From positions 1 to 19,930 of the forward strand of contig JAISZV010000077.1 in assembly GCA_031284475.1 (NCBI GenBank): 19,930 nucleotides of DNA, given 5' to 3'. The translations under genes were made by a program, and so were the position numbers. The notes under the pieces were generated by a model. It searched no databases. It worked only from the letters and a program-made list of their open reading frames with translations, and was not told where the DNA came from. Below, piece after piece: positions 1 through 8,767 of the stretch. Every line of letters starts with the position of its first letter. The stretch's first letter is position 1. The DNA comes from Proteiniphilum sp. (GTDB taxonomy: Bacteria > Bacteroidota > Bacteroidia > Bacteroidales > Dysgonomonadaceae).

Positions 1-180
1 TAATTTATACTATTAAATTCGGAAAAGCCCTATAAATAGGAAGATTACTAAAAGGGAATAATATAAACTAATTAGGATGACGTACTTAAATAAATTAGTT
101 AGGCATTATTTCGCTCTGAAACAGGTGCTAACTTAAAACTCCTAAGTATTTGGAACTGTTTATCGGGAAAAAGCCGGGAA

Positions 181-195
181 GAGGCTGTCTCAAAA
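181..195. repeat. IS-terminus-like sequence (possible remnant)
   Basis: The stretch begins GAGGCTGTCTCAAAA, which from memory resembles terminal inverted repeats of Bacteroidales insertion sequences. No transposase lies beside it and no inverted partner was found in the window. It may be a scar, a solo end, or part of a terminator-like region. Weak support. Confidence 0.25.
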
Positions 196-257
196 TAGAA
201 AACAGGCCTTTGAGGATTGAATATCCGGAGTTGTTCTCCGATAGGAGTACGAATAGA

Positions 258-291
258 AAGAGGGTGAAATCACATTGTGATACACCCTCTT
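258..291 (-). terminator. Strong hairpin downstream of efflux operon, probable terminator
   Basis: AAGAGGGTG (258-266) pairs perfectly with CACCCTCTT (283-291). Inside it ATCACA (269-274) pairs with TGTGAT (276-281), so nearly the whole segment folds. It lies 23 bases past the last gene of the minus-strand efflux operon. On the minus strand it is followed only by a weak T-rich stretch (tttctatt), so rho-independent termination is likely but not certain. A smaller hairpin, CGGAG-ttgtt-CTCCG, lies just beyond it at 226-240. Confidence 0.5.
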
Positions 292-313
292 CTTAAAACA
301 AACATAAAAAGAA

Positions 314-607
314 TCACATCATATCTTCAATATTCCACACAAAAGCGCGAAGCCCAAGGTTGGGCGACTCGTTATCGAGTTTCCTCAAGTAGTCCAGCAA
401 CAGCTTTACTTTGTCATTTTCCACAATTGAGAGTATGGCGTTATTAAATGCCGGCCATGCATGGGTTCCATAGTGGGGTTCTCCATTCTTGCTTCCACGT
501 CCTCTCACCGATTTCCACGCGGTAAAGCCATGTATATTGAGTGAACTCAGGTTGGCCACAATCTGTTCATAGTGCGCCTGGTCTAAAGTTATCATTACTG
601 CTTTCAT
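314..607 (-). CDS. P-II-like small protein linked to RND efflux pump
   Basis: This 97-residue soluble protein has no signal peptide. It matches my recollection of a Bacteroidales family often described as PG0823-like or P-II-like, encoded beside RND pump genes. Visible landmarks are the N-terminal strand MKAVMITLDQA, a central segment RGRGSKNGEPHYGTHAWP with a glycine/histidine-rich loop, and the C-terminal strand LRAFVWNIEDM. These suggest a ferredoxin-like fold comparable to GlnB or DUF3240 proteins. Its ATG overlaps the TGA of the pump gene (ATGA at 604-607), so it is probably translationally coupled. A role as a small cytoplasmic sensor or modulator of the pump is inference from position; the function is not established. 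Its TGA stop also shows that TGA is used as a stop codon in this genome. Confidence 0.72.
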   Translation of the reverse strand: MKAVMITLDQAHYEQIVANLSSLNIHGFTAWKSVRGRGSKNGEPHYGTHAWPAFNNAILSIVENDKVKLLLDYLRKLDNESPNLGLRAFVWNIEDMM

Positions 608-3600
608 ACGATTTGAATATTTATTGTTTTTGGGGATTCTTTCTCACCTGAAATCCTCTCATGAATTTTTTTACGCCGACGTTTCACGCCGTTACCTCCG
701 AAAATAGTATAGAGCGCGGGAATAAGGATAAGCGTTACAACTGTTGAAAAGGTCATCCCCCCAATAATTGTAATACCGAGCGTTTGCCACATTTCTGAGC
801 CCTGTCCGGTGCCAATTGCCAATGGAATCATACCCAGTATAGTGGTAAGGGTAGTCATCAATACCGGGCGCAACCTCGATTTCCCGCCATCAACAACAGC
901 CGTAATAATAGACATTCCGCGTTCGCGGTTCAGGTTAATGTAGTCCACAAGCACAATACCGTTCTTCACAACCATCCCCACAAGCATAACCAATCCTATA
1001 AGCCCCATAATGCCCAGTGGCTGGCCGGTGATAACAAGTAACAGCAGTGAGCCGATAAATGCAAACGGAATGGAAAGAATAATAATAAAAGGATAGGTAA
1101 GTGATTCAAATTGTGACGCCATTACAATATAAACCAACAGGATAACAATAATTAGTAGCATCGTCAACTGTCCGAATGCTTCCTGCTGGTCTTCGAGCGA
1201 ACCTCCAATTTCAATCTGAACTCCCGTTGGAAGATTCAATGTTGAAATAGCGCTGCTCACATCAGCGGCCACATCGCTCAAGGCGCGATTATGAATAGAC
1301 CCGCTTACGGTTACTATTCGCTGGCGGTCTTGACGATTGATCTCAGGCAGAGAAGAATGTTCTACGACTTTCCCCAAATCACGCACCCTTACGCCTACTC
1401 CCATTGGATTGTATATCAATATATTTTCGATATCTTCAACAGATTGGCGAGACTGCTCGTTGTAACGAACGCGAATATCATATTCCTCACCCTCTTCACG
1501 AAAATAAGACATTGTCAATCCATTTATACGGTTTCGGACGGCGCCCGCTGCTGTGGACATGCTTAAACCGTTGAGCGACAACTTTTCCCTGTCGAACTCT
1601 ATAAGATATTCCATGCGGTATTTCTTCCGTGAAACGGTTACGTCTCGTAATCCTTTAATATTCTCCAACCTGGATTTCGTTTCCGCAGCAAGATTATCGG
1701 TTTCGGTAAAGTCGTGCCCGTAGATATTTACGTCTATACTACTTCCCCCTCCCATTCCTCCTGTTGTTCCTCCGGGGGTCACGACGAAATTACTGATGGC
1801 CGGAATGGCTGCAAGGTCGTTACGCAGGTCATCTGAAATATCGTCAATGGATCTTTTCCTGAACTTAGCTTTTGTTGTGCGGATATTAAAACTCATAATA
1901 TGAGGCCCGTTATCCTGAATAGCAGCAAAGGAGTTATCGTCATCGGCCTGTCCCACCGTAAAGGAGTTGATCGCTATCTCCGGGTATTTCTCTTCGATGA
2001 GGCCTTTTATCTGCAACCCCGTAGAACGAGCCAATTCCAGCCTTGTTCCTGCCGGCAATTCCACCGTCATCGAGATGCTATTGTTATCGGAATTCGGCAT
2101 AAACTCAGTTTTAAGCGTAATCGCCGATATTCCTGCGCCAATGATGAAGATGGCCAGGATGATTCCGATTGTCATGCCACGTTTCCTCGCTACAACGTTT
2201 ACCAATCCGGAATAAGCCAAATCTATCTTGTCGAGCATCGGCAGGATATGCTTGTTGTACCATTTATCGAACCCGCTCGCTTTTGCGCCCTTCACCGGCT
2301 TCAACATCTTGGCGCTCATCATCGGGGTCAGGGTCAAAGCTATTATCATTGAAAGAGTGATGATAATGGTTACCATCCATCCCAGTTGCTTGAATATTAT
2401 ACCTGCAAGCCCTCCTATAAGCGTCATTGGCAGAAATGCGGCAACAATAGTCAGGGTTGATGCGATCACAGAGAGCGACACCTCTTCCGTGCCATAAACC
2501 GCTGCTTGCCGGGGCCGGCTCCCGCGCTCTATATGAGACGTAATATTTTCGAGAACCACAATGGCGTCGTCCACCACCATCCCAATACAAATTGAAAGAG
2601 CGGATAGCGAAATAATATTGATCGTATTTCCAGTGATATACAGGTAGATGAACGACCCGATAAGAGAAATGGGAATAGCCGCCATGATAATTATAGTAGC
2701 TCTCCATCTCCCAAGAAACAATAATACAACAAAGCCTACGATGATGAGAGCAAGTATAATCGTTTCAAGCAAGCTGTTGATAGAAGCCGTTATATTATCC
2801 GAAGTATCTATCACCATTTCCAGTTGAATGTCGGGAGGAAGGTTTTTCTGCAATTCCGGAAGATAATCTCTCACTGCATTCGCAATGGCCACGGTGTTGG
2901 CGCCCGTTTGTTTCTGAATCATGATGCTTGCGCTCCGTCTCCCGTTAGTATAACTCTCCATCACATTCGACTGAATAGTATCTCTCACCACAGCCACATC
3001 TCTCAGATAAACGGATTGTCCCTGGTTGGAACCAATTACTATATCTTCCAATTCTTTACTTTCAGAGAACTCGCCATGAAGGCGCAACATATAGGATTGT
3101 GATCCCACATCGATATTACCGGCAGGAATGTTCACATTTTCCGACGCAATTTTCTGGGCGATCTGTTCCAGAGGAATATTGTATGCCTCCAGTTTTTCAG
3201 GAATCACGTTCACCTGTACCTCCCGTTGCGGCGCACCGGAGATGGAGACAGTACCTACCCCCTGAATCCTGTTTAATGGGCCGGCTAACTGGTCGTCGAG
3301 TATTTTATATAATGCATTCGCACTCTCGTTCGCTGTTGCCGAAAGCACCATTACGGGTATCATATCGGTACCGAACTTCAGGATCATGGGTTCATTGGCG
3401 CCATCAGGCAGGGCGGCCGAAATTAAATCGACCTTGTCCCGGACGTCGTTCATAATGGTCGTCATATCCGCCCCCCAATTAAACTCAAGCATTATCACCG
3501 ATATTCCATCTCTCGATGTGGAACTGACCTCTTTAATATTCTCCGTGGTATTCAACGTATTCTCCAAAGGCCGGGTAACGTTCGTTTCCACATCTTCTGC

Positions 3601-3765
3601 GCCGGCGCCGGGATAAGCGGTCATCACCGATACTATGTTCACCTCTATTTCGGGAAACAAGTCAACCGGAAGTTGCCTGTAAAACATAAACCCGATAAGC
3701 GCTATTCCAATAAAGATCAAGGAAGTCCCTACAGGGTTCCTGACCGCGGTTTCATATATCTTCAT
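604..3765 (-). CDS. RND-family efflux transporter, inner-membrane permease (AcrB/MdtB-like)
   Basis: At 1053 residues this has the normal length of an RND pump. The protein would form a trimer in the inner membrane and export hydrophobic or amphiphilic compounds using the proton gradient. TM1 lies near residues 10-30. A periplasmic porter domain spans about 35-330, a first helix block about 335-490, TM7 about 530-550, a second periplasmic domain about 555-860, and the last helices about 865-1030. The proton-relay acids are present in TM4 (GMVVDDAIVV, D399/D400), and the TM10 lysine is in GMVVKNGIVL (about K934). The sequence fits the HAE1 drug-efflux type better than heavy-metal pumps. It starts at ATG 12 bases after the membrane-fusion gene and overlaps the P-II-like gene by 4 bases. 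The substrate cannot be read from the sequence. Confidence 0.95.
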   Translation of the reverse strand: MKIYETAVRNPVGTSLIFIGIALIGFMFYRQLPVDLFPEIEVNIVSVMTAYPGAGAEDVETNVTRPLENTLNTTENIKEVSSTSRDGISVIMLEFNWGADMTTIMNDVRDKVDLISAALPDGANEPMILKFGTDMIPVMVLSATANESANALYKILDDQLAGPLNRIQGVGTVSISGAPQREVQVNVIPEKLEAYNIPLEQIAQKIASENVNIPAGNIDVGSQSYMLRLHGEFSESKELEDIVIGSNQGQSVYLRDVAVVRDTIQSNVMESYTNGRRSASIMIQKQTGANTVAIANAVRDYLPELQKNLPPDIQLEMVIDTSDNITASINSLLETIILALIIVGFVVLLFLGRWRATIIIMAAIPISLIGSFIYLYITGNTINIISLSALSICIGMVVDDAIVVLENITSHIERGSRPRQAAVYGTEEVSLSVIASTLTIVAAFLPMTLIGGLAGIIFKQLGWMVTIIITLSMIIALTLTPMMSAKMLKPVKGAKASGFDKWYNKHILPMLDKIDLAYSGLVNVVARKRGMTIGIILAIFIIGAGISAITLKTEFMPNSDNNSISMTVELPAGTRLELARSTGLQIKGLIEEKYPEIAINSFTVGQADDDNSFAAIQDNGPHIMSFNIRTTKAKFRKRSIDDISDDLRNDLAAIPAISNFVVTPGGTTGGMGGGSSIDVNIYGHDFTETDNLAAETKSRLENIKGLRDVTVSRKKYRMEYLIEFDREKLSLNGLSMSTAAGAVRNRINGLTMSYFREEGEEYDIRVRYNEQSRQSVEDIENILIYNPMGVGVRVRDLGKVVEHSSLPEINRQDRQRIVTVSGSIHNRALSDVAADVSSAISTLNLPTGVQIEIGGSLEDQQEAFGQLTMLLIIVILLVYIVMASQFESLTYPFIIILSIPFAFIGSLLLLVITGQPLGIMGLIGLVMLVGMVVKNGIVLVDYINLNRERGMSIITAVVDGGKSRLRPVLMTTLTTILGMIPLAIGTGQGSEMWQTLGITIIGGMTFSTVVTLILIPALYTIFGGNGVKRRRKKIHERISGEKESPKTINIQIV

Positions 3766-3777
3766 ACAACGATTCTA

Positions 3778-4800
3778 TTACTTATTTGTTACGTGAATTT
3801 CGGCGCCTTCAATTAAACCGGAATTTCCCTGTACAATTACACGGTCGCCGACTTCCAGGCCTGATACAATCTCATATTTATCGCCAATTCTAACGCCCAA
3901 ATCGACTTTCCTATAATACGCTTTTCCATCTTTTTCCAGAAAAACATAGCGATCGTTGGATCCTGATTGTTTCAATACAGCCAAGTCGGTAACCAGTGGC
4001 CGTTCATTGATTCCGAAGTTAAGCGCCACTCGTGAGAACATTCCCGGACGAAGGCGCTGATCGTTATTATTCACTTCAATTTCTACCGGAAAAGTACGGG
4101 AAACAGGATTTAACGTGGGATGGATCAGGGTAACTTTTCCCTCGAACGTTTCACCGTCCAGTGCATCCACGGCTACTAAAGCGGGCGTCCCCAACGTAAC
4201 TTTGCTATAATATGATTCCGATACGTTAATGATTACCTTAACCGGGGTGATATTTTCGATGGTCAAGATCGGCATGCTTCCGGCCATATCTCCCGGATCG
4301 AAGTTGCGCGCCGTCACAATCCCATTTATAGGGCTTGTTAATCTGGTATTTTCGCCAATATTGTTCAGGGATGTTTCTGCAATATCAAGTTGCGTTTTCA
4401 ATTGATCGAGTTGTTGCCTGGAAACCCCGCCTACTTTATAGAGTTCACTAAATCGCTCATAATCCCGTTGTAAAGTCGCCAATTGTGTCTCCTGCTGTGA
4501 ATAATTGGCTGCATCCATAGTTACAACAGCCTGTCCTTTAGAAACCCGGCTACCCACATCCACATGTATTGCCCTGATTCGTCCGCCCATGGCGGGGGTA
4601 ATATGGTTTGTTGTCTTTGCTTCTACCGTGGCTGTAAAAGATGAATTTTGCTCTACCGGTACTAACCGCACCTCTTCTACAATGACATTTCTTTTGGTAT
4701 TCACTGTTTGTTGTTCGCCCTTACCGGTTCCGCCGCCACACGCCGAGAGGGTTAAAAGAGCGGCCAAAGGCATAAATTTCAGAGAGATTCTTCGTTTCAT
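3778..4800 (-). CDS. RND efflux periplasmic adaptor (membrane fusion protein), lipoprotein
   Basis: This 340-residue adaptor bridges the inner-membrane pump and the outer-membrane channel. The N-terminus is a lipoprotein signal (hydrophobic PLAALLTLSAC, acylated Cys at residue 21), so the mature protein would be anchored by lipid. A biotinyl/lipoyl-like half motif follows at about 65-95 (GGRIRAIHVDVGSRVSKGQ), then a short alpha-helical hairpin at about 100-148, the second lipoyl half (LTSPINGIVTARNFDPGD), a beta-barrel domain at about 185-265, and a membrane-proximal domain ending near VIVQGNSGLIEGAEI. The order matches AcrA/MexA/HlyD_D23 adaptors. It lies 24 bases after the outer-membrane factor gene and 12 bases before the pump gene, in one operon. 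Confidence 0.93.
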   Translation of the reverse strand: MKRRISLKFMPLAALLTLSACGGGTGKGEQQTVNTKRNVIVEEVRLVPVEQNSSFTATVEAKTTNHITPAMGGRIRAIHVDVGSRVSKGQAVVTMDAANYSQQETQLATLQRDYERFSELYKVGGVSRQQLDQLKTQLDIAETSLNNIGENTRLTSPINGIVTARNFDPGDMAGSMPILTIENITPVKVIINVSESYYSKVTLGTPALVAVDALDGETFEGKVTLIHPTLNPVSRTFPVEIEVNNNDQRLRPGMFSRVALNFGINERPLVTDLAVLKQSGSNDRYVFLEKDGKAYYRKVDLGVRIGDKYEIVSGLEVGDRVIVQGNSGLIEGAEIHVTNK

Positions 4801-4824
4801 ATTAATTGTATTTATTGGTTTGTT

Positions 4825-6279
4825 TCAATTTTTAGAGTTTATATCATAACCGAGCGTTTTTTCCAAATCGGCTTTAGAGGCAAGATAATCGTAAATAGCG
4901 TTACGGTACTGCAATTCGGCATTGGTCATCGCAAGAGCGGCTGCGTTGAGGTCTACAATAGTTCCCATTCCTGTTTCATATCTTTTCTGAGTGATCTCAT
5001 ACCCTTTCTTTGCTTGCTCTACGGATGATTCGGCTGCTACCACCTGTTCTATACTCTTGCTGATAAGCTCCACACTATTCTTTACGGATAGTTGCAGTCC
5101 TCGTTTCAAGTGATTGCGCTGCTCCTGAAGTTGGTATAATTGAATTTCGGACTGTTTGATATTGTTATACCGCTGCCCTCCACTAAAAATAGGGATCGCA
5201 AGCGTTACGCCCACAATTGAATATGGATCCCAACGATATGTGTTAAACTTAAAATCGTTGTTCTGGCTTATGTAAGAATAGTTGAATGTGGACGTAAGCG
5301 TGGGCAAATATTGAAGTTTTAGCATTTCATATCCATTTTTCGCTTGCATCGCTTGCAGGTCGAACTGTCTTAAATCGGTATTGCCCGACAAATTATTATC
5401 GGATGGAACAATGGCTTCAAACATCCATTCTTCGTAATCTGAAAGGGATCCAATAATCTTTACCGGTACTTCATCGTCGATACCCATCAGCATTTTTAGT
5501 TGAAGTTCTGCAATTTTCAACATACTTTCAGCTTGCAGAATATTGGGTATTATGCTCTTAAGGCGAACGTCGGCTGTAATAACGTCATATTCGGCAACGA
5601 TACCCTGTTCAAACTTATTTTTTATATTAACAAGATTTATCGAATCAGTTTCGTAGGTTTGCTTGAAAAGCTCATAGCTGTCTTTCGCCAGCAAGATACT
5701 GTAAAAAGCTTTCTTTACCTGATGCGACAGATCGATCTTTGACGAACGCGATTGTTCTACCGCTATTTCCATATCTACTTTGCTCATGTGTATATTTTTC
5801 CACAATGACGGAACTACAAGCGGTAAACTTACGCTCATTGTGGCATTCCAGATGTTCTTCCTGCCTACTTGAATACCATCGTTAGAAGCGTTGGGATCAG
5901 GCGCCATTAACTTTCCAAGTACTCCCGCAATCAACTGTTCTTCAGGAGTAAGATTTCCCATGTCCGAACTTCCGCCGCCGAAAAGAGAGCTCATATCCGT
6001 ATCCAGATACAACATTTGCCGTTTTAACGTATACTGATACTGCCCAATAATATCTATTTGAGGAAGTAATGCTCCGTAAGCGCTTTTTTTGGCATACGTT
6101 TTTTTCTCAATTTCCATATCTGCCACTTTTACCAGAGGATTTTCACTCAAAGCAATTTTAATTGCCGTTTCCAAGTCTACCGGCAATACGCCGGAATCGA
6201 TTTCTTGCGCGTTCACAACGGATAACCCGAACAACCCACAAATCGCCATTACGGCGATACCAATTTTTGTAATTCTCAT
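4825..6279 (-). CDS. TolC-family outer-membrane efflux channel
   Basis: The 484-residue product is an outer-membrane factor of the OEP/TolC family. It has a cleavable signal peptide (about residues 1-24, ending VVNAQ), which would send it across the inner membrane. Two repeated OEP halves are seen. The first begins near LETAIKIALSENPLVKVADMEI, and the second has long amphipathic helices ending YETGMGTIVDLNAAALAMTNAELQYRNAIYDYLASKADLEKTLG, the usual family C-terminus. An aspartate/glycine/serine-rich insert near residues 95-150 lies in the first half. It would form the trimeric exit duct for the adaptor and pump encoded downstream. The gene begins 9 bases after the TetR-type regulator gene, so the two are co-transcribed. 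Substrate unknown. Confidence 0.93.
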   Translation of the reverse strand: MRITKIGIAVMAICGLFGLSVVNAQEIDSGVLPVDLETAIKIALSENPLVKVADMEIEKKTYAKKSAYGALLPQIDIIGQYQYTLKRQMLYLDTDMSSLFGGGSSDMGNLTPEEQLIAGVLGKLMAPDPNASNDGIQVGRKNIWNATMSVSLPLVVPSLWKNIHMSKVDMEIAVEQSRSSKIDLSHQVKKAFYSILLAKDSYELFKQTYETDSINLVNIKNKFEQGIVAEYDVITADVRLKSIIPNILQAESMLKIAELQLKMLMGIDDEVPVKIIGSLSDYEEWMFEAIVPSDNNLSGNTDLRQFDLQAMQAKNGYEMLKLQYLPTLTSTFNYSYISQNNDFKFNTYRWDPYSIVGVTLAIPIFSGGQRYNNIKQSEIQLYQLQEQRNHLKRGLQLSVKNSVELISKSIEQVVAAESSVEQAKKGYEITQKRYETGMGTIVDLNAAALAMTNAELQYRNAIYDYLASKADLEKTLGYDINSKN

Positions 6280-6288
6280 AAATTATTT

Positions 6289-6885
6289 TTAATTGTTTGA
6301 ATAGGATAGTTTTTCTGTATATTTATCTATGATTTCAATACCTTTTAGAGTGGATATGCCTCGAAGCATATTGATCATTATATTGAATTTTAAATATTTG
6401 CGTGATATTGAGATTCTTTCCGAATAAATATTACCGATTATCAGGCAAGCGCCGAATACTTCGTCGAAATTCAGGTTCTGCCGGAAATAATTCTCTTTTA
6501 TTCCCTCTTCCAGCAACTGTTGCAAACGGGTGTTGCCTATTTCTATTTCTTTCAGGATAGATTGATAAATTTCCGGATAATATTTATAGACGTCATCCCG
6601 GAATCTTCCCGTAGGCAATTGAAGGAATTTATAATGATCGATTATTTGTAAAAATCCACATATAATATTTCCCGATTGTTCTATGATTTTAGTAATGTTC
6701 CGGTATATGTTCTCTTGGGAAGAATGGATGCAATTTTTCACAATCTCTTCTTTATTTTTAAAAATCATATAGATCGTTCTTTTTGAGATACCTAAAGAAG
6801 ATGCCAAATCATCCATCGAAACATTTTTAATGCCATCACGGCTAAAAAGCATTACAGCCTCCCGAATTATCCTTTCCCTCATCAT
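6289..6885 (-). CDS. TetR/AcrR-family transcriptional regulator of the efflux operon
   Basis: A TetR-type repressor of about 198 residues. The N-terminal DNA-binding domain reads RERIIREAVMLFSRDGIKNV, then SMDDLASSLGISKRTIYMIF as the helix-turn-helix, then KNKEEIVKNCI. The remaining two thirds is a helical ligand-binding and dimerisation domain without recognisable motifs. The frame stays open upstream to 6939, but the codon there is TTG. I prefer the tandem ATG codons at 6885 and 6882, which give the usual TetR length and place the helix-turn-helix correctly. The gene is first in the operon, 9 bases before the TolC-like gene, so autoregulation together with the pump is likely (inference). 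A candidate promoter and an inverted repeat lie upstream at 7023-7029 and 7076-7100. Confidence 0.9.
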   Translation of the reverse strand: MMRERIIREAVMLFSRDGIKNVSMDDLASSLGISKRTIYMIFKNKEEIVKNCIHSSQENIYRNITKIIEQSGNIICGFLQIIDHYKFLQLPTGRFRDDVYKYYPEIYQSILKEIEIGNTRLQQLLEEGIKENYFRQNLNFDEVFGACLIIGNIYSERISISRKYLKFNIMINMLRGISTLKGIEIIDKYTEKLSYSNN

Positions 6886-7022
6886 TGTTTTTCTTACAAA
6901 TTGAACCGAATATCGTTTTGATAAATTATTGTCGATCAAAATATTTCCGGAACGGTTGATACGAAACTTGTTGATTATTGAAATCCCCGTAAACCGAATC
7001 CGTTTTTTTGTTTTTGACGGTG

Positions 7023-7029
7023 CAAAGTA
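7023..7029 (-). promoter_or_regulatory. Candidate Bacteroidota -7 element for efflux operon
   Basis: The minus strand reads TACTTTG, fitting the phylum's TAnnTTTG -7 consensus apart from the missing fourth spacing base; with the preceding T the string is TTACTTTG. No good TTTG -33 box is seen 19-21 bases upstream. It would give a leader of roughly 130 bases before the preferred ATG at 6885. Confidence 0.35.
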
Positions 7030-7075
7030 AGGTTACAAAAGAGCAATTTGTAATGGACAGTGTTGTTAAACGATT

Positions 7076-7100
7076 ATTTTGATTACTAAACTATCAAAAT
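7076..7100. promoter_or_regulatory. Candidate operator: 25-bp inverted repeat upstream of efflux operon
   Basis: ATTTTGAT (7076-7083) and ATCAAAAT (7093-7100) are perfect 8-base arms around a 9-base spacer. Length and symmetry suit a dimeric repressor such as the TetR-type protein encoded downstream, but the site lies 47 bases or more upstream of the candidate -7 box, so it may instead belong to an undetected promoter. AT-rich arms can also arise by chance. Confidence 0.3.
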
Positions 7101-7168
7101 GGATTACCGAACTAAAGGAAGCGGCTATTTTTGTTGATACATTCAAAAGCGAGGGTATTAAGATATAG

Positions 7169-7936
7169 TTAATCTTCTTCTTTCATATACCATTTCTTGA
7201 AGTCCGTAGTTCGGAGGCGGCTCACTATTATCTTTTCAGGAGTTGGCACAGAGAGATTTACAGCCAATTTCCCATCAAACCACATCGACAGGTCGGTTAC
7301 GGCCCGGTGTGAAATAATGAATTGCCTGTTTGCCCTGTAAAACCGGTCGGGATCCAATTGCTTGAAAAAATCATCGAGTGAAGAGTCAAGAGTAAACTCG
7401 CGTTTATTGAAACAGCTAATCAGCGCTTTCCTCTTGTTTGAGTATACAAACGCAACATCGTCGGATGAAACAGGTATCAGTTTATCTTTAAACGGGATAA
7501 GAAAACTTTTTTTGTATTTCTTTTTTGTCTGATGGATACTTTCCATTATCCGGGTAATTACATCGTTATTATTTATATCAGGAGTCAAATAATTCAGTTT
7601 ATATAACGCTTTTTCAAGGCCGTCTTTACTTATTGGTTTCAGCAAATAGTCGATGCTATTTACCTCAAAGGCTTTGAGTGCATATTGGTCATAAGCGGTT
7701 GTGAAAATAATCGGACATTGAATTTTTATGCTCTTAAAAATCGAAAAGGAGTCTCCGTCGGCAAGATGAATATCCATAAAAACAACATCGGGCGGTAAGT
7801 TTAAAGAAAACCACTCTATACTGTCTTCCACATTTTGTAATATAGCCACAATACTGATGTTTTCGTCTATAGACGTTAAAAGTTCTTCAAGTCTTACAGC
7901 GGCAGTTATTTCGTCTTCTACTATTACAACTTTCAT
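7169..7936 (-). CDS. LytTR-family response regulator
   Basis: The 255-residue protein is the cytoplasmic, DNA-binding half of a two-component system. The receiver domain covers residues 1 to about 120: acidic pocket E7/D8, phospho-acceptor Asp55 in VVFMDIHLADG, Thr79/Thr80 in IIFTTAYDQYALKAF, and the conserved lysine of SIDYLLKP at 100. A linker of about 30 residues leads to a LytTR DNA-binding domain at about 150-250, with FLIPFKDKLIPVSSDDV, the typical FYRANRQFIIS, and the closing IIVSRLRTTDFKKWY. The receiver is intact, although its partner kinase gene (24 bases upstream) carries an internal stop. The targets cannot be read from the sequence; neighbouring candidates are the barrel-protein gene upstream and the efflux operon downstream. 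Confidence 0.93.
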   Translation of the reverse strand: MKVVIVEDEITAAVRLEELLTSIDENISIVAILQNVEDSIEWFSLNLPPDVVFMDIHLADGDSFSIFKSIKIQCPIIFTTAYDQYALKAFEVNSIDYLLKPISKDGLEKALYKLNYLTPDINNNDVITRIMESIHQTKKKYKKSFLIPFKDKLIPVSSDDVAFVYSNKRKALISCFNKREFTLDSSLDDFFKQLDPDRFYRANRQFIISHRAVTDLSMWFDGKLAVNLSVPTPEKIIVSRLRTTDFKKWYMKEED

Positions 7937-7960
7937 ATAATCGGATTTATCATTTAGAAG

Positions 7961-8659
7961 TTAATTTTTTTTGACATGCTTATTCAGATTTTTGATAAGG
8001 GGTATCTCGACCCTAAATACATGGTCGTCAGCTTGTATATTGATATTTTGTCTGAACATCAGCCAGTAACGTTCATTCAGGTTTGATAACCCCAAACCGT
8101 AACCTTCTTCAACATCCAGTTTTGGTTGTATATTATTCTCTACAATGATAACATTGTCTTTTGTCATTTTAATGAATAGATGTAGCGGTTTCTTAAGGCT
8201 GGCCACATTATGTTTTACCGCATTTTCCACTAATGTCTGGAGAGCTACCGGCAGGATATAGTAATCCGGATAAATGTCAGGAATTTGGATATCTACGGAG
8301 ATGGCTTCCCTGTAGCGGATCTTTATCAAATAGATATAGGATTTGACAAATTTCAGTTCATCGGACAATTTCACAACAGAAAGCTCCTGTAAGGTATACC
8401 GAAAAACCGATGAGAGCTGCATAACGTACTCATGTGCCCGTTTATCGTCATAGCCAATCAATCCGTCGAGCGAATTAAGCGAGTTAAAAAGGAAATGGGG
8501 ATTGGTTTGATTTTTCAGTGCGTTGTAACGGTTCTTGATATTCTCAATAGCGAGGTTCTTGTTTTCCTCTACCTTCTCTTGATTTTTCATGACCAGGTAG
8601 ATTACGCTGGTTACAAGAATAGTGAAGATATACAGTATTAAATCATTGACAAAATGCAT
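7961..8659 (-). CDS. Sensor histidine kinase, C-terminal fragment with full catalytic core
   Basis: From the first ATG after the premature stop this frame gives 232 residues. It keeps one membrane helix (about residues 4-24), a short coiled linker (KNQEKVEENKNLAIENIKN), the phospho-acceptor histidine at about residue 55 in QTNPHFLFNSLNSLDGLIG, the N-box LVENAVKHN, and the G-box GYGLGLSNLNERY. If translation restarts here, an anchored kinase without most of its sensor domain could still be made. No convincing ribosome-binding site precedes the ATG, so restart is uncertain. The frame is open further upstream to 8767, adding a third hydrophobic segment. Confidence 0.8.
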   Translation of the reverse strand: MHFVNDLILYIFTILVTSVIYLVMKNQEKVEENKNLAIENIKNRYNALKNQTNPHFLFNSLNSLDGLIGYDDKRAHEYVMQLSSVFRYTLQELSVVKLSDELKFVKSYIYLIKIRYREAISVDIQIPDIYPDYYILPVALQTLVENAVKHNVASLKKPLHLFIKMTKDNVIIVENNIQPKLDVEEGYGLGLSNLNERYWLMFRQNINIQADDHVFRVEIPLIKNLNKHVKKN

Positions 8660-8767
8660 GATATAATATTGAGAAGTTGTCGCCTCATCCTTAAACCAAA
8701 TACTTAACGGTTGTGAAATGATCGTACTTAAAGTAGCTACTAAAGGGAGTAGTATGAAAAACGACTT

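Noticed and set aside
1900..2352. Plus-strand 150-codon open frame
   Set aside because: It lies wholly inside the well-supported RND pump gene on the other strand and its product has no recognisable pattern.
6886..6939. 18-residue upstream extension of the TetR-type regulator
   Set aside because: The upstream start would be TTG; tandem ATG codons at 6885/6882 give normal family length.
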